Origin: JAUIKM01 sp964445695
GTDB lineage: Bacteria; Bacteroidota; Ignavibacteria; Kapaibacteriales; UBA7675
Assembly (NCBI GenBank): GCA_964445695.1
Contig: CAYULF010000004.1
Coordinates: 186,001 to 250,000 of the forward strand
Reading direction: 5' to 3'
Length of the DNA: 64,000 nt
This document shows, piece by piece, positions 25,410 through 34,916 of the stretch. The notes below the pieces were generated by a model that worked only from the letters and a program-made list of their open reading frames with translations, ran no database searches and was not told the origin of the DNA. Positions within the stretch are counted from its first letter, which is position 1, and every line of letters begins with the position of its first letter. The position numbers and the translations under genes are program-made.

Positions 25410-28400
25410 TTACTGCGGCGAGCTCTCCGAATTCTGCAAGGCCTCAAAGTATTGGCGAATCAGCGTTTCGTAGTCTTTTGTGTAGCCGCGCTGGATCGAC
25501 TCCATCAACTCGCGCAGAGCGCGTTCGCGACCTTCCTGCGACGCCATGTCGATTTCAGCTGGACTTTCGACTGCCGTGTTTGTGCCGCGGCGGCCTTCGC
25601 GTTTGCGCTCGTAGTCGCGTTCACGCATCGAACGCGAGGCGTCCAGCAGGCGCGAGAGGATTTTGTTCTGGCGTTCGATCGTTTTGTCGTTGATCTGCCC
25701 CGACTCCATGTCGGCGACAACTTCACGCATCTCTTCCGCCAGTTTCTCAAGGTCGCCGAGAGCGCGACGTTCGCCGCCGGACTCTTTCTGCTCGCGTGCA
25801 AGTTCCTGCAGTGATTTCTGCACACCGCCCTGTTCGCCGGCAAGGCGGCCGAGTTCACCGCGCTGCTGACCGGACATCGAACCGCCCTGGCCCTGACCTT
25901 GCTGCATCATTTTCTGCAGGGCGTCATTGATCATCTGCTGTTGCGCAGCCGCCTGCTGCAGTCCCTGCATGAATCCGGCGCCGCCGGAACCCTGGCCCTG
26001 ACCTTGTCCCTGACCCTCGCCTTGTCCCTGACCTTCGCCCTGCCCCTGCATGTCGGAAAGCGCGCTCGACATTTGCTGGGCGGCGCGGTTCATAGCGCCC
26101 ATAGCGCCGGACTGCGCACCGGCGCAGGCCTGCGGATTGCGCTCGCTCAGGTTTTCGATTGAGGACTGCATTTTGCGCATGGCCGTGCCGATTTCCTTAC
26201 CCATTTCAGGCGTAACGGAAAAGGACTTTTCAGACAGTTTGGACAGGTTGTTGGCCACGTTGTTGAGGTCCTGCATGATGTCGGCCTGCTGGCGCGCCAA
26301 CTCACGAAGACCCGTCGAGTTGTGGTCCATCATGCCCGTTTTGTCCTTGAGCTGTTCCTGGCGCTGGGAGAGGTCGAGCATATCGCTGATGGACTTGCGC
26401 ATCTGGCGCACCGCCTCCTGTTTGGCGTTTTTCTCCATCTGCTCTTTGAGCTCCTGCATGCGTCCGGCAAACTGCTCCAGGTTCTGCTGAGCTTGCTGCT
26501 GATTCTGCTGAGCCTGCTGCTGATCGCCCTGACGCATCTGTTCGCCGGCCTGCTGCATGGCCATCTCGGTCATTTCTTTCTGCAGGTCTTCAATTGCTTT
26601 CTGCATCTCGTACATCGGCACATCGTCGCCTATATCCGTCATCAATTCTTCGAGGTCCATCAGTTCCTCGCTGAGCTGATCGAGTTCTTTCTGCAGCTGT
26701 TCCTGTTTTTTGGCCAGCTCGTTCATTCGCTGCTGGTCATTGGAATTGGAGTTCTGCAGTTCTTTCTGCAGCTCGGCTTGTTTGTCGCGCAATTCCTCGG
26801 CGCGTTTGGCCAGCTCGTCCGTTTTCTGCTCGGCCTGAACGCGCTGCAGCACTTTCATGGTGCGCTCGATGCCTTTGCGGAATTGCTCTTCGTTGAACTC
26901 GAAGTTTTCCATGGCTTTGCGCATCTGATCGGGCGACATCTGCTCCATGGCTTCATTCATGCGTTCCATGGCGCGCTGCAGTTGCTCGGACTTGACTTCC
27001 TTCAGCAGGTTCTGCAGTTCCTGATATTTCTCCAGTGTTTCGGGCGAAATGGCCTGGTTCTGATCGAGCTGCTGCGTCATCTGCTCGAGGTTTTCGCGCA
27101 CCTCGTCGACGCGTTTGTTGAACTCGTCCTGCTTGGCGAGCAACTCTTCGACTTTTTTCTGCTGTTGCCAGTCGACCTTGTCGTTTTTATCCTGTTTGAG
27201 CAGTTCGCGATTGACTTCTTCCATGTCGCGTTTGAGCTCTTCGGCATCCTTAAGGATGTTCTCAAGTTCTTTGGCGGCCATATCCTGCACCTCGTCGGCT
27301 TCGTCGAAGATTTCATCGAGCGAAGGCAGGCGCACCGTCAATACACTGGTTTTGGCCGATTTCGGTCCCGTTATGACATCGTTGTCAAACACTTCCAGAT
27401 AAAACTGATAGCGGTCGGCCGGCGAAATGCCGATGTCGTTCAGGTTCCAGACATAGGGTACTTCAATGGCGCGCTCGTAGCGCGGCACCGTGATGCTGAT
27501 CGAGGTGTACTCTTCCTCGGGAGCGGCGTATTCGGATTCAACCAGTCGGTAATTCAATTTGAGCGTGCGGAAGCCGTAGTCGTCCGTCGCGACAACTTTG
27601 ATCGGCAGAATCGCGTTTTCGTTCAATTGAACGTCGACCGTCGGTTCCACCAGCGAAATCGTCGGGTAGGCGTCGTTGAGCGGCACGATCGAGTAACGGA
27701 TCGGCTCCGGATTTTTCTCGCCGTCCTTGTCGACGACGTGGATTTCGTATTCACCGTATTTGTCGACTGTAAAGTCGCCGGAAGCGCGGCGACCGTCGAT
27801 CTGCATGTCAATCAAAACCGTGTCCGGCCCGATGACTTCGGCGGAGGCAATTTCGCCTTCTTCGGCTGAAGCGAGTAACGCTTCTTCGTCGCGTCGATCC
27901 AGACGCACGATCGTTGCGGCGCTGAGATCTTTGTTGGCAAGCACTTCCAGCTCAACGCGCGAACCGCGCAACGAGATGATGTCGGCCGAATTGGCGTCGA
28001 AGGAGCGCGCAGCCAGGCGCGTGTACGCCGGCGGCGTCACCGTGCCGCTCAGCGAGCGAATATCGGGGCGGTCGAGTACGCGAATCTGTCCGGAGCCGGT
28101 AGCGACGGGCTCGCCGTACCAGGGCGCTTCGGCGTAAAATTCAACACCGCGTTTGATGGCGGGAATCTCAAAACGATACTCGCCCAGCGAGTCCGGACGC
28201 AGCGTATACGAATCGTACTCTTCCTGGCGATCTTCGCGCAGCATCAGCGTTACCTGGTCCGGCGGCGTCTGTCCCTGCGCGCGCACGACAATCGCCACGT
28301 CGGCGCCGCGCAGCACGCGCGCGTCTTGCGGCTCGATTTCCAGGCTGAAAGGCGCCGGCGGGATGAATGCTTTGTTGAAGTTCGCCAGGCGGTTGAAAGC

Positions 28401-28964
28401 CTGACCGGTATCGGAGAAAGCGGCGAACATCAGCAGCGTGGCGGCCGCGGCAAGACCGAAATACATCAGCGCGCGTTTGGGGTCGGCGCGGTCGATGATG
28501 ACGTCAAAATCCAGCGCCTGCGACTCGCGTCCCACTTCGCTGAAACGCGCCAGCGCGAGTTCGCGCGACACGCCCGCCGGAGCATCCGACATGCGAAACA
28601 GCTGCATCGCATTGGAGAGTTTGTCTTTGAGTTGCGGGTAATGGCGACCGACGCGCAGAGCGAGCTGCTCCACGTTGTCAGCCGCGCCGATGCCCAGCAC
28701 CGTCAGGATGTCGCGCCCGGCAAATACGGCAAGTGCGCCGAGACTGACGCCCAGCCACGCGGCGGCCAGCGCCGTGCGTACACTCACCGAAAAAAAGCCG
28801 AAGGTCTCGGCGACGACCAGAAAAGTCAAAAAGCCCACCGAAACGGCGAAGCTCTTGAGCAAGCCGGAGGTGAGGCGCATGCCTTTTTCTTTGCGGCGGG
28901 TAGCCGTCAGTTTATCGTGCAGAGACTGGAAGAGCGTCTGGAAGTTCGATTGATCGCTGCTCAT
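25410..28964 (-). CDS. DUF4175 family giant coiled-coil membrane protein
   Basis: 1184 residues from the ATG at 28964; a GTG three codons earlier is in frame. Residues 25-95 hold two membrane spans (SFAVSVGFLTFLVVAETFGF and LAAAWLGVSLGALAVFAG) and a third lies near 165. The middle (200-540) is strand-rich and Ig-like. The second half (550-1130) is one long run of charged heptads with glutamine-rich stretches (QQAQQNQQQAQQNLEQF). A low-complexity GQGEGQ-type segment lies near 25985-26050. DUF4175 proteins are found in FCB bacteria and relatives, and their job is unknown. The DUF4159 gene lies 127 bp upstream on the same strand, the usual genomic partner. Here the MoxR/DUF58 genes often seen in such loci are missing. 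Confidence 0.8.
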   Translation of the reverse strand: MSSDQSNFQTLFQSLHDKLTATRRKEKGMRLTSGLLKSFAVSVGFLTFLVVAETFGFFSVSVRTALAAAWLGVSLGALAVFAGRDILTVLGIGAADNVEQLALRVGRHYPQLKDKLSNAMQLFRMSDAPAGVSRELALARFSEVGRESQALDFDVIIDRADPKRALMYFGLAAAATLLMFAAFSDTGQAFNRLANFNKAFIPPAPFSLEIEPQDARVLRGADVAIVVRAQGQTPPDQVTLMLREDRQEEYDSYTLRPDSLGEYRFEIPAIKRGVEFYAEAPWYGEPVATGSGQIRVLDRPDIRSLSGTVTPPAYTRLAARSFDANSADIISLRGSRVELEVLANKDLSAATIVRLDRRDEEALLASAEEGEIASAEVIGPDTVLIDMQIDGRRASGDFTVDKYGEYEIHVVDKDGEKNPEPIRYSIVPLNDAYPTISLVEPTVDVQLNENAILPIKVVATDDYGFRTLKLNYRLVESEYAAPEEEYTSISITVPRYERAIEVPYVWNLNDIGISPADRYQFYLEVFDNDVITGPKSAKTSVLTVRLPSLDEIFDEADEVQDMAAKELENILKDAEELKRDMEEVNRELLKQDKNDKVDWQQQKKVEELLAKQDEFNKRVDEVRENLEQMTQQLDQNQAISPETLEKYQELQNLLKEVKSEQLQRAMERMNEAMEQMSPDQMRKAMENFEFNEEQFRKGIERTMKVLQRVQAEQKTDELAKRAEELRDKQAELQKELQNSNSNDQQRMNELAKKQEQLQKELDQLSEELMDLEELMTDIGDDVPMYEMQKAIEDLQKEMTEMAMQQAGEQMRQGDQQQAQQNQQQAQQNLEQFAGRMQELKEQMEKNAKQEAVRQMRKSISDMLDLSQRQEQLKDKTGMMDHNSTGLRELARQQADIMQDLNNVANNLSKLSEKSFSVTPEMGKEIGTAMRKMQSSIENLSERNPQACAGAQSGAMGAMNRAAQQMSSALSDMQGQGEGQGQGEGQGQGQGQGSGGAGFMQGLQQAAAQQQMINDALQKMMQQGQGQGGSMSGQQRGELGRLAGEQGGVQKSLQELAREQKESGGERRALGDLEKLAEEMREVVADMESGQINDKTIERQNKILSRLLDASRSMRERDYERKREGRRGTNTAVESPAEIDMASQEGRERALRELMESIQRGYTKDYETLIRQYFEALQNSESSPQ

Positions 28965-29091
28965 GATATTCACACGGAAGTTGTAAGTCGTTGATACGTT
29001 TGTGTTTGCGTCCCGTCGAACGCAGTGAGCGGCAGTTTATACGTTGTGTGTCACGCGGGAACATTTCGGATTTTCGGGCCGTGCGCCGACG

Positions 29092-29787
29092 TCAGTGCGT
29101 CAACGCCCAGACCACGATGTTTGTTCCGAATTTGAGCGCTTCCTCGCGCTTGGCAGGTGTATTGTCGTGTACCTCGGGATCGGCCCAGCCGTCGCTGGGA
29201 TTGGTCTCAACCGTGTAGTACACGCACAGGCGGCCGTCGTGAAACAGACCAAATGCCCGTGCCGGTTTGTCGTCGTGTTCGTGCGTTTTTGGCGGCCCCT
29301 GGGGAAAGTCGTAAAAAACCGAATAAATTCCATGCGAAAAGGGCAGCTCGGCAAAATCCTGATCGCCGAAGACGCGCCGCATTTCCCGCCGAATGGACTT
29401 GTCCAGACCGTAATCGTCATCGATGTACAAAAAACCGCCGTTTTGCAGGTAGGCCCGCAGGCGGCGCACTTCCGCATCGGTAAAAGCCACGTTGCCGTGT
29501 CCGGTCAGGAAAAGCATGGGGTACAGGAAAATGTTGTCGGAACCGAGGTCGACGAATTCGAACTCCGGTTTGACGTCGATGTTGGTGTTGTCGCTGATAA
29601 ATTTGAGGAGGTTGATTTCCGACGAGGGGTCGTTGTACCAGTCGCCGCCGCCGGAATACTTGAGGCGCCCGATTTTGAGCGGGCTTTCCTGGGCGTCCTG
29701 CGCGTTGAGCGGCGCAAGTGCCGCGGCAAATGTCAACGCCAGCGCAAACGCCGTGCACGCGTACATCTTCCTGATCTTGTGCTGCAT
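29092..29787 (-). CDS. DUF4159 domain protein, exported
   Basis: 231 residues from the ATG at 29787, chosen for GGAAGGAC just upstream and a signal peptide right behind it (MYACTAFALALTFAAALAPLNAQ). The upstream part of the open frame to 29970 looks non-coding. The mature part is a DUF4159 domain: GGGDWYNDPSSEINLLKF, PMLFLTGHGNVAFTDAEVRR, LQNGGFLYIDDDYG, ending NIVVWALTH. The fold resembles glutamine amidotransferase-like/ThuA-type domains, and no catalytic role is established. Its partner is the DUF4175 gene 127 bp downstream, probably in the same operon. Confidence 0.82.
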   Translation of the reverse strand: MQHKIRKMYACTAFALALTFAAALAPLNAQDAQESPLKIGRLKYSGGGDWYNDPSSEINLLKFISDNTNIDVKPEFEFVDLGSDNIFLYPMLFLTGHGNVAFTDAEVRRLRAYLQNGGFLYIDDDYGLDKSIRREMRRVFGDQDFAELPFSHGIYSVFYDFPQGPPKTHEHDDKPARAFGLFHDGRLCVYYTVETNPSDGWADPEVHDNTPAKREEALKFGTNIVVWALTH

Positions 29788-29976
29788 GTCCTTCCCTGCT
29801 GCAAATACCCTGCTGTAAAGTTGTTTGCTGTCCCGTCGGACCGTAAAAATGGCTATCCGTTGTAAGCGCCGAGTGTTCTGAATTACCACGAACGGACGCG
29901 CGAATGCGTGTGCCGCCACAGCGGCCGTACGCGAATTCGGCGGCGCACAATCAATATTTATTCTGCGCATGTCTGC

Positions 29977-30957
29977 TCAGCGCGGTTCAACCGGCGGAAT
30001 CGTCGGCAGAGCAGGCGCGGGGTCGGGATCGACCGGCGGCACCGTCGGCGTCTGCGGTTCAATGCCCGGCTCAGCCGGAGGAACGGTCGGCACTACCGGT
30101 TCAACGCCGGGTTCGGTCGGCGGAACAGCGGGCTGCACGGGATCCTTTTGCGGTTCAACCGGCGGAACCGTCGGCAGCGGTTGGGCCGAACCCGGCTCGG
30201 CGACCGTTGGAGTCACCTGCAGCGGCGGCTCCTGACCGGCTTCCGACAAAATTTCTTTTGCTTCCGCAACGACTTTCTGTACTTCTCCCGGCGGGGCAAA
30301 CCGGCAGAGAACCAGCTTTTTATCGTGGTCGCGGAACCAGGTGGTTCCCATCATGTCGATGTCGATCACGCTGACCGACAGCTCGGGGAATTTACGCGTG
30401 GTCTCTTCGATTTCGCGGCTCAGATCACCGCCTTTGAGCGTCGCAAGCACGCCGTCGGGACGCAGCAGCGGCAAGGTCCAGGAAGCCAGCTGCACGAGCG
30501 GAGCCACGGCGCGGGCGGCTACCATGTCAAAGGTGCCGCGGAATTGTTTGTCATCAACCAGCGCCTCGGCACGGATGGTTTTGGCGCCGATGTGACGCAG
30601 GCCGGTGTGTTTGGCCAGCATGTCCGTCACTTTGACTTTTTTGGCGATCGAATCGACCAGCATGACGTACAGATCGGGACGCGCAATTTTCATCGGGATT
30701 CCGGGGAAACCGCCGCCGGTTCCGACGTCGATGACGCGCGCTTTGGGGCGCAGTTCGACGTATTTGAGGATGGTCAATGAATGCAGGATATGGCGTTCAT
30801 AGACGTGTTCGATATCCTGGCGCGAGACGAGGTTGACGCGTTTGTTCCACTTGATCAGCTCGTCGTGGTAGCGCTCCATCGCCTGCATCTGTTCAGGTTC
30901 AAGCACAATGCCGTCGGTGGCACATGTTGTCCAGAACGTGACTGCATCCATAGTCAT
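29977..30957 (-). CDS. rsmG: 16S rRNA (guanine527-N7)-methyltransferase with an unusual proline-rich tail
   Basis: 326 residues, against a usual length of about 205-240. It methylates G527 of 16S rRNA with S-adenosylmethionine. The core (1-235) has the family marks: YHDELIKWNKRVNLVSR, HILHSLTIL, the SAM site VIDVGTGGGFPGIPMKI, VMLVDSIAKKVKV, and VAARAVAPL. From about residue 250 to the end it carries a repeating tail built on P-T-V-P-P-V-E-P units (PTVPPVEPQKDP, AVPPTEPGVEP, PTVPPAEPGIEP, PTIPPVEPR). This tail is not part of the RsmG family as I know it. Start: AGCGGGGA precedes the first ATG. The other strand of the tail encodes a Gly/Ser-rich frame that I reject. Confidence 0.9.
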   Translation of the reverse strand: MTMDAVTFWTTCATDGIVLEPEQMQAMERYHDELIKWNKRVNLVSRQDIEHVYERHILHSLTILKYVELRPKARVIDVGTGGGFPGIPMKIARPDLYVMLVDSIAKKVKVTDMLAKHTGLRHIGAKTIRAEALVDDKQFRGTFDMVAARAVAPLVQLASWTLPLLRPDGVLATLKGGDLSREIEETTRKFPELSVSVIDIDMMGTTWFRDHDKKLVLCRFAPPGEVQKVVAEAKEILSEAGQEPPLQVTPTVAEPGSAQPLPTVPPVEPQKDPVQPAVPPTEPGVEPVVPTVPPAEPGIEPQTPTVPPVDPDPAPALPTIPPVEPR

Positions 30958-31202
30958 TCCCCGCTAAACCCGCGCTGTACGCGCATTTCCGAAAAAAGTG
31001 TCAGTTTTACGCTGCCGCTGGAGGTCCGGTTCCCGGCGCAGCCGGAGCTGCCGCGGACGATATGCCGGACTTAGACGCCCGCCGCCCTATTAACGTGCAC
31101 CGCGTTTGTTAAACCGGCCGGTTTTTTCAATTTGGCACAGGAAACATCGCGTCGCTTCCCGCCGCATCACGTTGGCTGAACCCGGACCGCAAGGAAAGCC
31201 CC

Positions 31203-34019
31203 ATGAGATTCTTTTTGTTTGTCATCGTTGTTTCAGTCTGGAGCCTTCCTGCGCTGCAGTCCTGCGGCGGAGGGCGACCCTTTGTGGAGTACCGGGACCG
31301 TGCGCTGCAGCCGGGCACGAATTTTGACTCGATACAGACGGCCCGCAAAATCGATGATCGCTCGCCGAACACGCACCGCACGGGATTCCACTGGCATCTC
31401 TACGCGGTCAACGCACCCATGGCCTGGCGCATCAGTCGCGGCGCACCCGACGTGGTACTTGCAGCGGTTGATATCTGGACGGACACGCTGGACGCACATC
31501 CCGACCTGCATCCTGCCAATGTGCCGGGCGGCAGCGGCAACCTGATTATCAGCAACGGCAGCGACGGATCGGTGGAATCGGAGCCGCTGCGCGGCGGGCA
31601 CGGCCTGACGGTGATCGGGATGGCCGTAGCCGAAGGCGAGCCGGACACGGGCGACGAACCAACAGACAACGGTCCGATGATCGGCATCAGTCCGGAGAGC
31701 CGCGGCCTGGCGCTGCGCTCTGAACACGACGTGCTGCGCGTCGACACGGACCTGACGCCCAACGGCCGGCGCAGCCTGCCGGCCGTCTGCAACGTGAGTC
31801 TGGTGGATTTCAGCCGCGAGAACTATCGCGACATCGTCGAAGCCGGCGTCGTGGTCGTTTCGGCCGCGGGCAACAGCCGCAAGTTGCCGCAGTTTGCCGA
31901 AGCGCGCGACACAATGGCCAACGGCGAACGCGTGCGCATTCACTATCCGCGCATCCTCTACCCCGCCGGTTTTGCGTTTGCGGATTCGGCCGCGCCGGAA
32001 AATCCAATGCTCGACGCCAAAGTTATTGCGGTGGGCGGCGTGCGCGACGGCGACGTAACGTGCAGCGACTCGAGCATCTGCGGCGGGGAGTTCTACGGCT
32101 GCCGCTACAACGCCGGCTGGTCCTGGCGAGGGCCGCTGCAGTTTGTGGACAACTGGAATTTTTCGGTCGGCACCGACAAGTTCAACCGCGACCCGGATCC
32201 GGACGTGCGCATTCTGGCGCGTGAGCGGGCCTTTATCGACATTGTTGCACCGTCCAACCCACTGATGTCGCTGAGCGGCGACAGCACCACGTACGGATTT
32301 TCTTCGGGCACTTCACAGGGCTCGCCGCTGGTGGCGGGCATTGCGGCAATGATGCTTGGCATCGACCGCACACTGGGACTATCCGGCACATTCGACAGTG
32401 CCGGCGTGTTTGCGGGCGGCGCGGCGTTGCAGCGGCGCGCCTACGACATTCTGACTTTTACCGCGGAGAAAATCAGCGACACCTGCAACATGTTTTACCG
32501 CTTCAGCCCGACATACGGCTACTTTGCGCGCGACTACCGCAATCGCAAAGTCTTCATGGCGCTGGACAACATGGACGGCTCGCCGATTCAGTACAAGTAC
32601 CAAACGCAGATGAACGACCCGCTAAGGCGCAGCTGGGCGCAGCGGGTTGGCTTCGGCATGGTGGACGCCTACCGCGCAACGGCGCACGCCATTCCGCTCA
32701 AAGCGCCGCCGGAATTTCAGGAAAACTGTGCGCTGGATTTCAGTGGAGCGACGCAGAACCGCGACGGAAGAAAACTCATGCACATGGGCGCATGGCGTCC
32801 GGCGGCGAGCGCCACCGGTTATGCGGCGGTGCTGGACTCGGGTGGCGTGAGTCTGCCCGGCGAGCAACACAACAACCAGGGGCTGACGACGCTGCCCGGA
32901 GACGTCGAACTTGAGGTTGACGGCGACGACAAACTGCTGGCGATCGACGGCATCGTGCGCGCCGCCTCAGGCCGGACTACAACAAAAATAACGAGCCGGA
33001 ACGGCGCTGTAATCATGGCCGCCGGAATGATTGACAACGTCACACTGGAAGGCAGGCTGACGATTGGAGACTTGATCGTTGCGACCAAAGTTAACAACAA
33101 TGAACCGTCGCTTGCTTTCAGCGGCGACTACAGTGAAATTTTCGGCGAGGTGGACTTACAATCCGCGGCCGGTCTGTCTATCATTGACGGCAACACGAGC
33201 GTGCATCCCGGAGCGCGGATTACACTGCACGACAATAGCGGCATTTTTGTTAAACAGGATGCTCGACTGCGGATGTGTTACAGCTCGCAAATTAAACAAA
33301 TGCCGTCGGCCGATGCGCGCATCGTTGTTGAAGGCGGCGCAGCGATAGTGTGCGACGGCATTGTCAACCTGCACACAATCGTTGAGCTGCTGCCCGGAGC
33401 GGAACTGCGTTTAAGTCCCGGGGCAAAATTGAGTAGCGACAGCGTCAGAATTCACGCCGGCGCGCGGGTCGTGCTTTCGGAGAACTCACACTGGGCGCTG
33501 CGGCGCGGCGTGCACTGCGAAGGAGAAATCATCAATCCGAGCGACTCGCCGGTCGGCACGTCTTACATTACGGGCAGTTTCCCGGAAATAGACATCGACA
33601 TCGACCGCGTACGCTGCGAAGGAGTGACGAGTCCGGCAACCATCCTCGTGGACGGAAACCAGAGGTCGGCAGAATTGAAGTTAAACAGTGTGGACATCGA
33701 CGGCGTGTTCCTGGACTGCAAGGGCGATGCCAGAATTGAGCTGATCGGGACGCACATGGACGTGGCGCGCAGCTTTGCGGCGGGACGACGGGCAATTATT
33801 CAGTCCGAGGGTCGAGCGGACGCGCCGGCGACGATCGCTCTGCGGGAAACCACGTTCAGTTTGAGCGGCGAGACGGACGAAGCAGATTTGTTGGAGGCGG
33901 CGTTGTATATTCGCAGTGGCGACAGCTACACAGGCACTGCCGTACGGACCGTTGGTCTGGAGCACACGGTGCTTCGTAGCGGCGATCGCTCCGGTCAAAA
34001 CAATGACAACCGGGATTAA
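31203..34019 (+). CDS. S8 family (subtilisin-like) serine peptidase lipoprotein
   Basis: 938 residues. A signal with lipobox (LPALQSC, C21) predicts lipid anchoring at a membrane. The peptidase domain spans about 60-480, with D90 (LAAVDIWTD), H133 (GGHGLTVIG; the second His of the usual HGTH is Thr here), oxyanion N224 (AAGNS) and S371 (GTSQGSPLVAG). All core catalytic residues are present, so activity is expected. Residues 520-938 are repetitive strands (ARITLHDNSGIFV, AELRLSPGAKL, ARVVLSENSHW) that look like a beta-helix or solenoid. No T9SS-type sorting domain ends it. AAGGAAAG precedes the start. A glycosyltransferase gene follows after 56 bp. Confidence 0.85.
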   Translation: MRFFLFVIVVSVWSLPALQSCGGGRPFVEYRDRALQPGTNFDSIQTARKIDDRSPNTHRTGFHWHLYAVNAPMAWRISRGAPDVVLAAVDIWTDTLDAHPDLHPANVPGGSGNLIISNGSDGSVESEPLRGGHGLTVIGMAVAEGEPDTGDEPTDNGPMIGISPESRGLALRSEHDVLRVDTDLTPNGRRSLPAVCNVSLVDFSRENYRDIVEAGVVVVSAAGNSRKLPQFAEARDTMANGERVRIHYPRILYPAGFAFADSAAPENPMLDAKVIAVGGVRDGDVTCSDSSICGGEFYGCRYNAGWSWRGPLQFVDNWNFSVGTDKFNRDPDPDVRILARERAFIDIVAPSNPLMSLSGDSTTYGFSSGTSQGSPLVAGIAAMMLGIDRTLGLSGTFDSAGVFAGGAALQRRAYDILTFTAEKISDTCNMFYRFSPTYGYFARDYRNRKVFMALDNMDGSPIQYKYQTQMNDPLRRSWAQRVGFGMVDAYRATAHAIPLKAPPEFQENCALDFSGATQNRDGRKLMHMGAWRPAASATGYAAVLDSGGVSLPGEQHNNQGLTTLPGDVELEVDGDDKLLAIDGIVRAASGRTTTKITSRNGAVIMAAGMIDNVTLEGRLTIGDLIVATKVNNNEPSLAFSGDYSEIFGEVDLQSAAGLSIIDGNTSVHPGARITLHDNSGIFVKQDARLRMCYSSQIKQMPSADARIVVEGGAAIVCDGIVNLHTIVELLPGAELRLSPGAKLSSDSVRIHAGARVVLSENSHWALRRGVHCEGEIINPSDSPVGTSYITGSFPEIDIDIDRVRCEGVTSPATILVDGNQRSAELKLNSVDIDGVFLDCKGDARIELIGTHMDVARSFAAGRRAIIQSEGRADAPATIALRETTFSLSGETDEADLLEAALYIRSGDSYTGTAVRTVGLEHTVLRSGDRSGQNNDNRD

Positions 34020-34075
34020 ACAGGTTTATTATTACCCAGGCGAAACACATCCGAACTCACAAGTCCAGCAGTACA

Positions 34076-34774
34076 ATGAGCACGCCCGTTTACGGCAATT
34101 TCCAGCCATTCTTCAGCGTGGTGATCTGCACGTTCAATCGCGCCGACCGCCTGCCGCAGGCCATCGAATCAGTTGTTAACCAAAAGGAAACAGACTGGGA
34201 GATTGTGGTGGTCGACGACGGCAGCAACGACAACACATTTGAGGTTGTTAAACACTACATCGAGCGGGGCGTGCGGCTGCGTTACATGTACCACGGCAAT
34301 CGCGGCACGGCGCTTTCACGCAACGCGGGCATTACCGCCGCGGTTGGATTGTTTGTCACCTTCCTCGACTCGGACGACTACTACCGCCAGGACCACCTCT
34401 ACGTGCGTCGTCAGATCCTGATTGAGAACCCGGAGATCGACCTGCTGCACGGCGGCGTGACGATTGTGGGTTCCGAGTTTGTGCCGGACAAAAACGACCC
34501 GGAGCGATTGATCTCGATCAAGTCATGCGTCGTCGGCGGCACCTTTGTCATGCGACGCGAAAAGATGCTGGACCTCGACGGTTTCCCTCCCGTGCGTTTT
34601 GCGGACGACACTCAGTTTTTTGAGAAGGCGATGCAGTCGGACATGAGCGTAGCGCGCATCGACATCCCATCCTACGTTTATGTGCGGACGTCGCCCGATT
34701 CGCTGTGCAATATCGTGGAGCGCGGCGGGCTTGAAGGGATTGAGGAATATGTGAAAGGCGGCGGGGGACTTTAA
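34076..34774 (+). CDS. Glycosyltransferase family 2 protein
   Basis: 232 residues of a GT-A fold. Visible are FFSVVICTFNRADRLPQAI at the start, the nucleotide-binding VVDDGSNDNTFEVV, the DxD-like FLDSDDYYRQDHL (near residue 100), and the acceptor-side SCVVGGTFVMRREKML and FADDTQFFEKA. It transfers a sugar from an NDP-sugar, and the acceptor cannot be told. There is no membrane span, so it is cytoplasmic or peripheral. It follows the S8 peptidase by 56 bp and is convergent with ybjQ. No polysaccharide cluster surrounds it. Confidence 0.85.
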   Translation: MSTPVYGNFQPFFSVVICTFNRADRLPQAIESVVNQKETDWEIVVVDDGSNDNTFEVVKHYIERGVRLRYMYHGNRGTALSRNAGITAAVGLFVTFLDSDDYYRQDHLYVRRQILIENPEIDLLHGGVTIVGSEFVPDKNDPERLISIKSCVVGGTFVMRREKMLDLDGFPPVRFADDTQFFEKAMQSDMSVARIDIPSYVYVRTSPDSLCNIVERGGLEGIEEYVKGGGGL

Positions 34775-34853
34775 TTTGGAGCTCGCCACTCGCTCCCGAA
34801 CGTACGCAAAATCCTGCCTGAATGGATGTTCCCGTCCTTGGCAAACAATCGTT

Positions 34854-34908
34854 CAGCCCCGTCGGTGACGCGGGGCTGGATCCTTCGGGGACCGACGGTG
34901 TCCGGTCC
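34854..34908. terminator. Two hairpins between convergent genes, possible terminator
   Basis: CAGCCCCG/CGGGGCTG (34854-34861 with 34871-34878) and GGACCG/CGGTCC (34889-34908) form two adjacent stems between the genes ending at 34774 (plus) and 34917 (minus). Neither has a T-run, so an intrinsic terminator is only a guess. A Rho-aided end or RNA-stabilising role is as likely. Confidence 0.35.
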
Positions 34909-34916
34909 GCTGAAAC

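Noticed and set aside
26322..27869. 515-codon plus-strand frame antisense to the DUF4175 gene
   Set aside because: It reads as Leu/Phe-rich low complexity, the mirror of the Gln/Glu-rich coiled coil. There is no start site or domain.
29969..30235. 88-codon Gly/Ser-rich plus-strand frame
   Set aside because: It is the complement of the RsmG proline-rich tail. The RsmG frame has the start, SAM site and family core.
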